Positions 16,814 to 25,208 of a stretch of 64,000 nt of DNA are shown here, in pieces. Made by a program: the position numbers and the translations under genes. Source of the DNA: Paludibacteraceae bacterium (GTDB lineage: Bacteria > Bacteroidota > Bacteroidia > Bacteroidales > Paludibacteraceae); the NCBI GenBank assembly GCA_024401455.1, contig JAKSLA010000003.1:1-64000 (forward strand). Reading direction: 5' to 3'. Each line of letters begins with the position of its first letter. Positions within the stretch are counted from its first letter, which is position 1. Below the pieces are notes generated by a model that saw only the letters and a list, made by a program, of their open reading frames with translations, had not been told where the DNA came from and ran no database searches.

Positions 16814-18607
16814 ATGGCATTAGAGAATACATTGGCTCAGTCCGTATGCAAGGTGGTAGAAAGCCTCTACGGACAGTCTGTAGATGAAAAGACGGTTCAG
16901 TTGCAGGCTACAAGAAAGGAATTTGAGGGCGACCTCACATTGGTAGTGTTTCCTTTCCTGAAAATATCAAAAAAATCGCCGGAAGTAACGGCTCAGGAGA
17001 TTGGTGCGGAGTTGCAACGCGTAGAGCCGCTTGTCTCAAAGTTTAATGTGATAAAAGGTTTCTTGAATCTCTCAATCGCTCAAAATCACTGGATCGGAAC
17101 GCTCAATTCAATCATTGCAGACGAGAAGTACGGTACGGTGGAGCCAACGGACAAGTCGCCGTTGTATATGGTGGAGTATTCTTCTCCGAACACGAACAAA
17201 CCGCTTCACTTGGGTCATATCCGTAACAACTTGTTGGGTTATAGCCTTTGTCAAATCTTGAAGGCGAACGGTTACCGTGTGGTAAAAACGAATATCGTAA
17301 ACGACCGTGGTATCCATATCTGTAAGTCTATGTTGGCTTGGCAGAAGTTCGGCAATGGCGAGACACCGGAATCAACAGGCAAGAAGGGTGACCACTTGGT
17401 GGGCGATTACTATGTGCGCTTTGACAAGGAGTACAAGACACAGGTGAAGGAGTTGATGGAAAAAGGCTTGAGCGAGGAGGAGGCTAAGAAACAGGCGCCT
17501 TTGATGGTTGAGGCTCAGACCATGTTGAAGAAGTGGGAAGAGGGCGATGCCGACGTTCGCGCTTTGTGGACAATGATGAATAACTGGGTGTATAAAGGAT
17601 TTGATGAAACATACAACCGTTTGGGTGTAGGTTTCGACAAAATATATTATGAGTCACAAACTTATCTTGATGGTAAGGCAAAAGTGAACGAGGGACTTGA
17701 AAAGGGTCTTTTCTATCGTCGTGAGGATGGTTCTGTTTGGGCTGACTTGGCGAAGGATGGATTGGATGAGAAGTTGCTCCTTCGTTCGGACGGCACATCT
17801 GTCTATATGACGCAAGATATCGGTACGGCTCAACAACGCTTCCGTGAGTTTGCCATCGATAAGATGATTTATGTAGTGGGTAACGAGCAAAACTACCACT
17901 TCCAGGTGCTTTCCATCTTGTTGGACCGTCTTGGCTTCTCTTGGGGTAAGGATTTGGTTCACTTCTCTTACGGAATGGTGGAGTTGCCTGAGGGTAAGAT
18001 GAAGTCTCGCGAAGGAACTGTGGTTGATGCCGACGATTTGATGGAGGAGATGATATCTACGGCTCGTGAGACATCAGACGAACTTGGCAAATTGGACGGT
18101 TGTACCGAAGAGGAGATTGCCAACATCGCCCGCATTTGTGGATTGGGTGCTTTGAAGTATTTCATCTTGAAGGTCGATCCTCGCAAGAATATGACGTTCA
18201 ACCCTAAAGAGTCTATCGACTTCAATGGAAATACAGGCCCGTTCATCCAATATACACATGCACGTATTTGTTCTGTGCTTCGCAAGGCTCAAGAGGCTGG
18301 CTTCCAATTGCCAACAAGTCTGCCTGAGGAGTTGGAGGTGGCAGACCGCGAATCAAGCCTTATCCAAAACTTGGCGTCGTTCCCAGAGGTTGTTCGTCAA
18401 GCGGGTAAGGAGTATAGCCCTGCTTTGATTGCCAACTATGTATATGAGTTGGTGAAGGAGTACAACCAATTCTATCATGATTTCTCTATCATGAAGGAAG
18501 CAGACGAGCAAAAGAAGGCATTCCGTTTGTTGCTTTCAAAGAGCGTTGCCAAGGTTATCAAGACAGGTATGAGTCTGCTCGGAATCGAGGTTCCTGAGAG
18601 AATGTAA
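16814..18607 (+). CDS. argS: Arginyl-tRNA synthetase
   Basis: Charges tRNA-Arg with arginine. The 597-residue class I synthetase has an N-terminal Add-1 (tRNA D-loop-recognition) domain, the HIGH-type motif PLHLGHIRNN at about 130, the KMSK-region variant GKMKSREG near 394 and a C-terminal DALR anticodon-binding domain (about 470-597) ending in the ArgS-typical LLGIEVPERM. The start is supported by the promoter and leader upstream. It is monocistronic with its own terminator. Confidence 0.97.
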   Translation: MALENTLAQSVCKVVESLYGQSVDEKTVQLQATRKEFEGDLTLVVFPFLKISKKSPEVTAQEIGAELQRVEPLVSKFNVIKGFLNLSIAQNHWIGTLNSIIADEKYGTVEPTDKSPLYMVEYSSPNTNKPLHLGHIRNNLLGYSLCQILKANGYRVVKTNIVNDRGIHICKSMLAWQKFGNGETPESTGKKGDHLVGDYYVRFDKEYKTQVKELMEKGLSEEEAKKQAPLMVEAQTMLKKWEEGDADVRALWTMMNNWVYKGFDETYNRLGVGFDKIYYESQTYLDGKAKVNEGLEKGLFYRREDGSVWADLAKDGLDEKLLLRSDGTSVYMTQDIGTAQQRFREFAIDKMIYVVGNEQNYHFQVLSILLDRLGFSWGKDLVHFSYGMVELPEGKMKSREGTVVDADDLMEEMISTARETSDELGKLDGCTEEEIANIARICGLGALKYFILKVDPRKNMTFNPKESIDFNGNTGPFIQYTHARICSVLRKAQEAGFQLPTSLPEELEVADRESSLIQNLASFPEVVRQAGKEYSPALIANYVYELVKEYNQFYHDFSIMKEADEQKKAFRLLLSKSVAKVIKTGMSLLGIEVPERM

Positions 18608-18635
18608 TACCATCAGTTTAGAACAAGGATTTTGG

Positions 18636-18680
18636 GAGGATGTATCATTAGAAATAGTGTTGCATCCTCTCTTTTTTTTT
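18636..18680 (+). terminator. Terminator of argS
   Basis: GAGGATGTA pairs with TGCATCCTC (one G-U pair) and is followed by CTTTTTTTTT. Confidence 0.85.
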
Positions 18681-18833
18681 CAAGCATTCGTTGTTTCACA
18701 AAAGGCATGGAAGAACAGAATAGAGAAGGAGAGGAAACTGTTAAGGCGTTATTCGAGTATGTCGCTAATTTATATGGTGAATTAGAATAAAACCATAAGA
18801 GAAACTGCAAAAAGCGTAATTTTTGTCGGTTTG

Positions 18834-20165
18834 CTAATATCCATATCTTTTCCGATATTTTTTTATGAAATAGAATGCGACACAAGCCGACAATACTTCA
18901 GCCACATTGACGGCGAACCAGATTCCGTCGGCTCCGAAGAGGACGGGAAGGATGAAAACGGCTCCCGTTTCGAATACAATTGAACGTGCGATGGCAATGA
19001 AGGCCGATACACCTCCGTTGTTGAGTCCGGTGAAGAGCGTCGAAACGAAAAGGTTCACGCCGCAAATGATGAAATTGAGCATATAGATGCGGAACGCATG
19101 CGTAGCAAGGTCCGTCAGTGCTGAGTCATATCCTACAAAAATGGAGGCTAAAGGGCGACTTGAAATTTCAGACGACACAGTGAGCAAGATTCCAAATGCC
19201 ACCATGATGGTGATACTCTTCTTGAAGAGATTGTGCAGTTCCCTTTGGTTGCCGGCCCCGTATTGATATCCGATGATAGGCGTGATGGCAATGTTGTAGC
19301 CTTCTATGATAGCTGCGAAAATGAAACCTACATACATGATGATTCCATAAGCGGCGATACCGTTCTCCCCAAGAAATTTGATGAGTTGTATGTTATAGCA
19401 GATGCATACGATGGAGAAGGCTATGTTGCCCACATATTCGGAAGAGCCGTTGATGCAAGTTTTGGCAATATATCTCCACACCCAATTCGTCCGTACGATT
19501 TTTAGATTTGAATGCTCCCTCTGTTTGGAAAAATAGTAGATAGGGAAGAACCCGCCTATGAGTTCTGCTATGATTGTGGCTATGCCAGCCCCCTCTATCC
19601 CCATTTGTAGGTGAACCACAAACAGAAGGTCGAACAAGACGTTTGTAATGCCGCAGACAATCGACATAATTGTGCCGAGGAGTGGGCGTCCTGCTACCAT
19701 ATAGAAAGACTGGAAGGCAATTTGAAGCATGAACGCAGGGAGGGAGATGGAGATGAGCCGAGTGTAAACGATGCTGTCGAGCAGAAGGTCGCCTTCCGCA
19801 CCAAGCGTCTGGCAGATGTGTTTGGCAAACAGGCCGAATAAGAGGCTCAACGGAATGCCGAGGGTTAGAATGAGTTGAAGCAGCATTGAGAAGATGCGGT
19901 TGGCATCCTCTTCTTTTTTTCTGCCCAATGTTTTGGCGATGAGCGCCCCGCCACCGGTTCCCATCATAAATCCCACTGATCCGATGATCATAGCGACGGG
20001 TGCCACCAGGTTGATGGCGGCAAAGGCAGTTTTCCCCACGAAATTGGAGACGAAATAGCCGTCGATGATGCTGTAGATGGAAGTCACAATCATCATCAAG
20101 ATGGCTGGCGTCACTGAACGCAGGATGTCGATGTATCTAAAATGTCTGTCAAATCTTATTTCCAT
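18834..20165 (-). CDS. MATE-family efflux transporter
   Basis: A 443-residue inner-membrane protein with about twelve hydrophobic segments and the MATE pattern near the N-terminus (GYFVSNFVGKTAFAAINLV, then GTGGGALIAKTLGRKK). It probably exports cationic compounds with Na+ or H+ influx, in the MepA/NorM style; the substrate cannot be told. Its start overlaps the end of the upstream CYTH gene by 10 bases, so the two form a transcription unit. Confidence 0.93.
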   Translation of the reverse strand: MEIRFDRHFRYIDILRSVTPAILMMIVTSIYSIIDGYFVSNFVGKTAFAAINLVAPVAMIIGSVGFMMGTGGGALIAKTLGRKKEEDANRIFSMLLQLILTLGIPLSLLFGLFAKHICQTLGAEGDLLLDSIVYTRLISISLPAFMLQIAFQSFYMVAGRPLLGTIMSIVCGITNVLFDLLFVVHLQMGIEGAGIATIIAELIGGFFPIYYFSKQREHSNLKIVRTNWVWRYIAKTCINGSSEYVGNIAFSIVCICYNIQLIKFLGENGIAAYGIIMYVGFIFAAIIEGYNIAITPIIGYQYGAGNQRELHNLFKKSITIMVAFGILLTVSSEISSRPLASIFVGYDSALTDLATHAFRIYMLNFIICGVNLFVSTLFTGLNNGGVSAFIAIARSIVFETGAVFILPVLFGADGIWFAVNVAEVLSACVAFYFIKKYRKRYGY

Positions 20166-20620
20166 TCGGAGTAAGGATGGCGGGCTAAGTGTGAATTGTA
20201 GTAGCGTTTGTCGCCTGTCACCTCATTGCCAATCCAAGATGGCTTTTCAAACGATTGACTTTCAGATTTCAACTCAATTTCGGCTACCACCAAGCCCTCG
20301 TTCAAGCCAACGAACTCGTCCACTTCCCAAATGTTCCCTTCGTAAGCTATCTTGTATCTATATTTCTCTACGATGGGGGTGCGACAAAGAAGAAACAAGG
20401 CCTCTGCATCTTCCATCGGAATGTCGTATTCAAATTCCTGACGTGAAAAACCGACGGATTTACTTTTGATGGTCAATTTAGCCTTGTCGCCCTCGATTCT
20501 CACTCTGACGGTGTTCCCTCCTGGCTCGTTAAGGTAGGCTTGCTTATAGTGTGTCCCGACGTTTCCTGCTTTCCAAGAATCGTCTTTCAATAAAAATTTA
20601 CGTTCTATCTCTAAATTCAT
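20156..20620 (-). CDS. CYTH-domain triphosphate hydrolase-like protein
   Basis: A 154-residue protein with the CYTH signature EIERKFLL (E-x-E-x-K) at 4-11, followed by the alternating basic/acidic strands that line the triphosphate tunnel (KQAYL, VRVRIEGDKAKLTIK, Y-R-Y-K, E-V-D-E-F and V-A-E-I-E-L). Family members hydrolyse thiamine triphosphate or inorganic triphosphate. Bacteroidal members are usually annotated as adenylate cyclase-like without proof. It is the first gene of the unit with the MATE transporter. Confidence 0.93.
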   Translation of the reverse strand: MNLEIERKFLLKDDSWKAGNVGTHYKQAYLNEPGGNTVRVRIEGDKAKLTIKSKSVGFSRQEFEYDIPMEDAEALFLLCRTPIVEKYRYKIAYEGNIWEVDEFVGLNEGLVVAEIELKSESQSFEKPSWIGNEVTGDKRYYNSHLARHPYSEWK

Positions 20621-20645
20621 TTTTTTTGTCGGTTTAATTATAATA

Positions 20646-20653
20646 CAAAAGTA
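20646..20653 (-). promoter_or_regulatory. -7 promoter element of the CYTH-MATE unit
   Basis: The minus strand reads TACTTTTG, 25 bases upstream of the CYTH ATG. It is back-to-back with the protease promoter. Confidence 0.65.
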
Positions 20654-20659
20654 AAAACT

Positions 20660-20667
20660 TATTTTTG
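20660..20667 (+). promoter_or_regulatory. -7 promoter element of the secreted protease gene
   Basis: TATTTTTG. The predicted transcript start (~20674) almost coincides with an upstream ATG at 20678, which favours the ATG at 20693 as the real start. Confidence 0.6.
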
Positions 20668-20692
20668 TAAAAAATTAGTGAATGGTGAAATT

Positions 20693-22903
20693 ATGAGATT
20701 GAAAGGTCTAAATTTAAGACATATAGTTTTCTTGTTTTTTGAGGTGTTATGCGTTTCTTCAACCTCTGCACAAGTAAGTCACGGTGGTATGCCTTGCCCA
20801 AAATATTTGTCGGATGTTCCGGCTTTGCGTTCAACGGCTTCTTCCCCTTATAAGTTTGAACGGATGCCTGCGGTGGACGAAGCGGCATTGTTGCGTGAGG
20901 ACTCGTTATCGGGCTATACCAACCGTCGCTTTGCCTATAAGTTCAAGGTGGATTTGGGCATGGATAATGCGGGAAAAATCGATTATATGGAGGATGGTGC
21001 GAAAGTGTGGCGACTGGGTATCACCTCCCAGGGGGCGCGCTCGCTCAATTTGATCTTCTCTGAATTTGAAATTCCTGAACAGGCAAGGTTGTTTGTCTAT
21101 TCGCCCGACCGTTCGATGATTTTGGGTTCCTTTACGGCTGAGAATCGTCAGCCAAGTGGCATTTTGCCCGTCGCTCCGGTGGAAGGCGATTCGTTGATCG
21201 TGGAATATGTGGAGCCAGCCGGGGCGGATTTTGAGGGACGGTTGCGCGTCGGCGATGTCAACCACGATTATGTGGGTTTCCGTTCGTTGCTGGACCTAAG
21301 ACATTCGGCCGAGTGTGAGGTGGACATCAATTATAATGAAAGAAGCAACTGGGATCAAAAGCGAAGTGTTTGTCTGATTATGATCAATGGTACACACATG
21401 TGTACGGGTTCGTTGTTGAACAATACGGCAGAGGATGATGCTCCGCTTGTGTTGTCTGCTTCCCACTGCCTTTTTATGGACGAAAAAGAAGTCGTTGACA
21501 AGTCGATGGCTGAAACTTCGGTCTTCTTTTTCAATTATGAGCGTCCATATTGTATGACTGATATAAAGTTAAGAGGTACGATGGAGCAGTCTGTGGCTGG
21601 TGCTACGGTAGTGGCTTGCAACAAACAACGTGATATGTTGATGTGTAAGTTGAGCGAAAATGTACCGGTTGATTATCGCCCTTATTATTCGGGTTGGAAT
21701 GCGACGGAAGAGTTGACGGGGCCGTTCACTATGATTCATCATCCGAATGGCGATATGAAGAAAGTTTCAGTCGAGCAAGATTTGGTATATACGGCCAGTT
21801 TCTATCTGAATGCTTTCTTGCCCCAAAGCCACTGGAGAGTGGATAGGTGGGAGGTTGGAATATCCGAGCCTGGTTCGTCTGGTTCTCCATTGTTTGATGC
21901 GGACAAGCGTGTCGTGGGTGCTTTGTCGGGCGGTAGTGTAAGTATTAGTTGTGCAAATAGGGGAGAGGATAATTTCTATAGATTGTATTCGGCGTGGAGT
22001 TCACCGAGTGCGGATAGTTTGCAACTTTCTAAACATTTGGATCCTTTGGGCTCAGGCCGTTTGAAGATAGATGGAAAGGAGGCCAATGGCGGACCTTGTA
22101 TTCGTCTGTCGAACCTTCGTTACGACGATTCGTTCTATCCTCAGGGCAATAGTACTTTGGGGTACGCTTCAGGACATAATGAGTTCGGCTATTTGCGATA
22201 TGCCGAGAAATTTGAGACGGAAGGTGTGAATAAGATTTATGGCGTCTATTTCATTCCGTTTGTCGGAAAATATTCAGAGACAAACAGTGTGAAGGTTTCC
22301 ATTTATTCGGGAGATGAAGAGCCTACGACATTGCTACATCAACAAGTATTGAAGATCCAAAACACGGTTTATTCGTCGAAGAAATTTAACGACGAGTTGA
22401 TAGCCGATTGGGCGAGCAGAGAGAATTATTTGCGATTGGATTCGGTTGTTACGGCAGAGAATAACTTTTTTGTGGTTTTTGATTTGCCTGAAAATGCGGA
22501 AGATAAATTTGCGTTGTTTTACTCGGGAACTCGTTGGGACGATAGGAACACAGCCTATTTCTACAATGAGGGCGCATGGCATTCGTTTAGAGACAATCCG
22601 ATGGTGAAGAGTGGTTCTTCGTTGGCTGTTGATGTCGTTTGTCAATGTTCGGCCACGTTGGACCGTCCGGAAGCGTTGCCTCGTAAGAAGACCTCTGTCG
22701 TTAGGAAGTCGAGTGGAGACTTGTGTCTTCTATTCGAAGAGGGAAAGGGTGCAAAGGAGGTTTTGATTTATGATGTGTCAGGCCGATTGCTGGAAAAAAG
22801 TCGGTATGAATCGGATTGGCATGCGTTGGATGCCCCTTATGGAGTGTCGATAGTCCGTGTTGTATATTCTGATTATACGGAGACGTTGAAGATCGTGAAG
22901 TAA
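20693..22903 (+). CDS. Secreted trypsin-like (lysyl endopeptidase-type) protease with probable type IX sorting tail
   Basis: A 736-residue exported protein with a signal peptide (about 1-26, ending STSAQ). An N-terminal propeptide-like region is followed by a chymotrypsin-fold domain: catalytic H258 in LSASHC, candidate D314 in KQRDMLMCKL and nucleophile S396 in EPGSSGSPLF. The Cys-rich character and the GSSGSP motif recall lysyl endopeptidases. The last ~70 residues (VLIYDVSGRLLEKS ... LKIVK) look like a type A C-terminal sorting domain, so the porP-N machinery at 28.7-34.6 kb would carry it across the outer membrane. That link is inference. It is followed 12 bases later by the cyclo-ligase gene. 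Confidence 0.88.
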   Translation: MRLKGLNLRHIVFLFFEVLCVSSTSAQVSHGGMPCPKYLSDVPALRSTASSPYKFERMPAVDEAALLREDSLSGYTNRRFAYKFKVDLGMDNAGKIDYMEDGAKVWRLGITSQGARSLNLIFSEFEIPEQARLFVYSPDRSMILGSFTAENRQPSGILPVAPVEGDSLIVEYVEPAGADFEGRLRVGDVNHDYVGFRSLLDLRHSAECEVDINYNERSNWDQKRSVCLIMINGTHMCTGSLLNNTAEDDAPLVLSASHCLFMDEKEVVDKSMAETSVFFFNYERPYCMTDIKLRGTMEQSVAGATVVACNKQRDMLMCKLSENVPVDYRPYYSGWNATEELTGPFTMIHHPNGDMKKVSVEQDLVYTASFYLNAFLPQSHWRVDRWEVGISEPGSSGSPLFDADKRVVGALSGGSVSISCANRGEDNFYRLYSAWSSPSADSLQLSKHLDPLGSGRLKIDGKEANGGPCIRLSNLRYDDSFYPQGNSTLGYASGHNEFGYLRYAEKFETEGVNKIYGVYFIPFVGKYSETNSVKVSIYSGDEEPTTLLHQQVLKIQNTVYSSKKFNDELIADWASRENYLRLDSVVTAENNFFVVFDLPENAEDKFALFYSGTRWDDRNTAYFYNEGAWHSFRDNPMVKSGSSLAVDVVCQCSATLDRPEALPRKKTSVVRKSSGDLCLLFEEGKGAKEVLIYDVSGRLLEKSRYESDWHALDAPYGVSIVRVVYSDYTETLKIVK

Positions 22904-22915
22904 GCATTTCGCTGT

Positions 22916-23449
22916 ATGACAAAGAAGGAAATAAGGAAAATAATGAAGGCTCGCATTGCCTCTATGAGCCAGACCGAGAGGGAAGGCCTGTCTTGTGCTC
23001 TCTTTGCAAAGGTGGAGGCCATGCCGGAATTTAAAAAAGCCCGTCGGGTCTTGGCTTATTGGTCATTGCCCGATGAACCTAATTCTCACGAAATTCTTTC
23101 TCGTTGGATGGCGCAGAAGGAGATCCTTTTGCCTGCTGTTGTGGGTGACGATTTGGAACTTCGCCGGTATGCGGGTGACGACGATTTGGCCGTGGGTGCC
23201 TTTAACATTAAAGAGCCAGTAGGCGAAATCTTTACAGACTTTGATAAAGTGGATTTAGTCATTGTCCCTGGTCTTGCGTTTGATGCGGCCGGTTATCGTT
23301 TGGGACGGGGAAAAGGATATTATGACCGTTTGTTGCCTCGTTTGAAATCGGCTGTTACGCTTGGCTTCTGTTTCCCTTGCCAGTTTGAAGAATGTTTGCC
23401 TCATGACGAGTGGGACATTCCAATGGATACCATTCTTTGCCAAGTTTGA
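22916..23449 (+). CDS. 5-formyltetrahydrofolate cyclo-ligase
   Basis: ATP-dependent conversion of 5-formyl-THF to 5,10-methenyl-THF. The 177-residue protein has the family pattern: N-terminal R-K-I-M-K-A-R, the YWSLPDEPNS segment, the folate/ATP motif VPGLAFDAAGYRLGRGKGYYDR and C-terminal P-x-D-x-I-L. Only 3 bases separate it from hemW, and 12 from the protease gene, so all three may be cotranscribed although their functions are unrelated. Confidence 0.95.
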   Translation: MTKKEIRKIMKARIASMSQTEREGLSCALFAKVEAMPEFKKARRVLAYWSLPDEPNSHEILSRWMAQKEILLPAVVGDDLELRRYAGDDDLAVGAFNIKEPVGEIFTDFDKVDLVIVPGLAFDAAGYRLGRGKGYYDRLLPRLKSAVTLGFCFPCQFEECLPHDEWDIPMDTILCQV

Positions 23450-23452
23450 AAA

Positions 23453-24586
23453 ATGGCTTCGATTTACGTACATATTCCATTTTGTGAAAGCCGTTGTGCC
23501 TATTGTGCTTTTTATTCATCAACTTACAGAGGGAACAAGGGTGCCTACCTCTCGGCGCTTTGCAAAGAGTTGGAGTTGAGGCGTGACTATCTGTCGGGAG
23601 CCCCCATTCGTACGCTCTATTTTGGAGGAGGAACGCCCTCTTTGCTCTCGGCCGAAGAGTTCTCTCAGGTTTTGTCTTGCATCTCCCGTTTTTATGACGT
23701 CTCCTCTGTGGAGGAGTTTACTGTAGAGGTCAATCCTGATGACGTGACGCATGATTATATGTTGTCGTTGCGGGCCTTGGGTGTAAATCGCATCAGCATG
23801 GGGGTCCAAAGTTTTCTTGCGGCAGATCTGCAGGTGATGGGGCGCCGACATTCGGTGGAGCAGGTATATGCAGCCGTTGAGGCTATCCGTGGCGCTGGAA
23901 TTGAGAATTTAAGCATAGATTTGATCTATGGTTTGCCTGGGCAGACGTTGAATGCTTGGGCAGATAATGTGGCAAAAGCGGTCGCTCTGGAACCTCAACA
24001 TATTTCGGCGTATAGTTTGACGTATGAAGAGGGGTCTAAATTGGCCCGTTTGGCTCAGTCGGGCACGGTCCGTCCGGTAGATGAGGATAGTTGTGCAGAG
24101 ATGTTCTCCTTGCTTCGTGCTGAGTTGTCAAAGGTTGATTATCAACAATATGAGATATCTAATTTTTCGAAATTAGGAAAAGAATCCAAGCATAATTCAT
24201 CCTATTGGGATGGAACGCCTTATTTAGGGGTAGGAGCCTCTGCTCACTCATACGATGGTCTGTCTCGACAATGGAACATTGCCAATTCTCGGCTTTATAT
24301 TGAGAAAATGCAGCAAGGTGCGGACGATTATTTCGAACTGGAAGAGTTGGATTTGGAGACCCGTTATAACGACTTTGTTTTGACAGCCTTACGCACAATG
24401 AAGGGAATGGACCTTTCTCGCTTGAAGGAGTTGTATTCAACTCGTCTGTTCGATTATTGCATGGAGAATGCTTCCAAGGCACTTTCCGAAGGTTTGCTGG
24501 TGGAGGAGAATGGTTTCTTGCGTCTGACCGAGGAAGGCCTTTTTATATCGGATAATGTGATGGCTGATTTGATGTGGGTGGAGTAG
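23453..24586 (+). CDS. hemW: Radical SAM heme chaperone HemW (CPO-like)
   Basis: A 377-residue radical SAM protein with C11-x3-C15-x2-C18 in IPFCESRCAYCAF, followed by YFGGGTPSLL, VNPDDV, NRISMGVQSF and DLIYGLPGQT, and a HemN_C domain after ~300. The CxxxCxxC spacing with the F-x-x-C context and the short length fit HemW, which inserts heme into respiratory enzymes, rather than the true coproporphyrinogen dehydrogenase HemN. Confidence 0.93.
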   Translation: MASIYVHIPFCESRCAYCAFYSSTYRGNKGAYLSALCKELELRRDYLSGAPIRTLYFGGGTPSLLSAEEFSQVLSCISRFYDVSSVEEFTVEVNPDDVTHDYMLSLRALGVNRISMGVQSFLAADLQVMGRRHSVEQVYAAVEAIRGAGIENLSIDLIYGLPGQTLNAWADNVAKAVALEPQHISAYSLTYEEGSKLARLAQSGTVRPVDEDSCAEMFSLLRAELSKVDYQQYEISNFSKLGKESKHNSSYWDGTPYLGVGASAHSYDGLSRQWNIANSRLYIEKMQQGADDYFELEELDLETRYNDFVLTALRTMKGMDLSRLKELYSTRLFDYCMENASKALSEGLLVEENGFLRLTEEGLFISDNVMADLMWVE

Positions 24587-24759
24587 AAATCTTATACTAT
24601 TACCTTCAATTCGCAGTAATAGGGAATGTGGATTGCTATATTTGTTGCTTATTCGAGGCCTAATGGCATATAATTACATCATATTACTTTTTTCTATTGG
24701 GGTCTAATAGTATATAAATCCGCGATCCATTTTCTTGGGGAAGAAGGTTAGAATATGGT
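24587..24759. other. Short non-coding gap before the tRNA block
   Basis: AT-rich sequence between hemW and the tRNA-Gln terminator; nothing recognisable. Confidence 0.4.
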
Positions 24760-24797
24760 AAAAAAATAAACCCGCTGAAAGAATCAACGGGTTTATC
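24760..24797 (-). terminator. Terminator of the first tRNA-Gln gene
   Basis: The minus strand reads AAACCCGTTGA, a short loop, TCAGCGGGTTT, then ATTTTTTT. Confidence 0.85.
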
Positions 24798-24806
24798 GGA
24801 TTGCAG

Positions 24807-24877
24807 TTGTCTCACGAGGATTCGAACCTCGACAGACAGAACCAAAAACTGTAGTGCTACCATTACACCATGAGACA
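24807..24877 (-). tRNA. tRNA-Gln (anticodon TTG), copy 1
   Basis: A 71-nt cloverleaf on the minus strand. The acceptor stem TGTCTCA/TGAGACA is perfect and the T arm is CGAGG-TTCGAAT-CCTCG. The anticodon loop TTTTGGT gives TTG at 34-36. The anticodon stem has one T-T mismatch at its loop end. The discriminator is A and CCA is not encoded. The sequence is identical to the second copy 253 bases away. Confidence 0.93.
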
Positions 24878-24908
24878 ATCCTCAGTTGCCTTGTTTTTCA
24901 AAGGCGGT

Positions 24909-24917
24909 GCAAAGGTA
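24909..24917 (-). promoter_or_regulatory. -7 promoter element of tRNA-Gln copy 1
   Basis: The minus strand reads TACCTTTGC. Between it and the tRNA lies a small hairpin GCCTTTG/CAAGGC. Confidence 0.65.
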
Positions 24918-25012
24918 AGAATGTTTTTGGAATTTGCAAAGCGTTCGGCGAAAAAGTTTTTTGAAATCTCTCCTTGTTGGAGAAGTTGAAAACGGAAGAT
25001 GTGTTTGTAGGT

Positions 25013-25050
25013 AAAAAAATAAACCCGCTGAAAGAATCAACGGGTTTATC
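25013..25050 (-). terminator. Terminator of the second tRNA-Gln gene
   Basis: The same sequence as the first copy's terminator, 253 bases further on, again with a seven-T tract on the minus strand. Confidence 0.85.
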
Positions 25051-25059
25051 GGATTGCAG

Positions 25060-25130
25060 TTGTCTCACGAGGATTCGAACCTCGACAGACAGAACCAAAA
25101 ACTGTAGTGCTACCATTACACCATGAGACA
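25060..25130 (-). tRNA. tRNA-Gln (anticodon TTG), copy 2
   Basis: Identical in sequence to copy 1, including the mismatch and the absence of CCA. The flanks (terminator on one side, leader hairpin on the other) are also duplicated. Confidence 0.93.
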
Positions 25131-25161
25131 ATCCTCAGTTGCCTTATTTTTCAAAGGCGAT

Positions 25162-25170
25162 GCAAAAGTA
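25162..25170 (-). promoter_or_regulatory. -7 promoter element of tRNA-Gln copy 2
   Basis: The minus strand reads TACTTTTGC, 253 bases from the matching element of copy 1. Confidence 0.65.
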
Positions 25171-25208
25171 TCAATTCTTTTGGATATCTGCAAGAGTTTT
25201 GCAAAATT

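Larger units (their letters stand above)
24757..25173. repeat. Tandem duplication of a tRNA-Gln transcription unit (period 253 bp)
   Basis: Two blocks of about 160 bases (24757-24920 and 25010-25173) contain terminator, tRNA, leader hairpin and -7 element in the same order and near-identical sequence. The ~90 bases between them are unrelated. The few differences lie in the leader and -7 region (TACCTTTGC against TACTTTTGC), while the tRNAs are identical. Confidence 0.9.

Noticed and set aside
18613..18885. 90-codon minus-strand frame after argS
   Set aside because: It covers the argS terminator and the end of the MATE gene, and has no protein-like composition.
24684..25131. Two frames starting MSHGVMVALQFL
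   Set aside because: They are translations of the two tRNA-Gln genes and their terminators.
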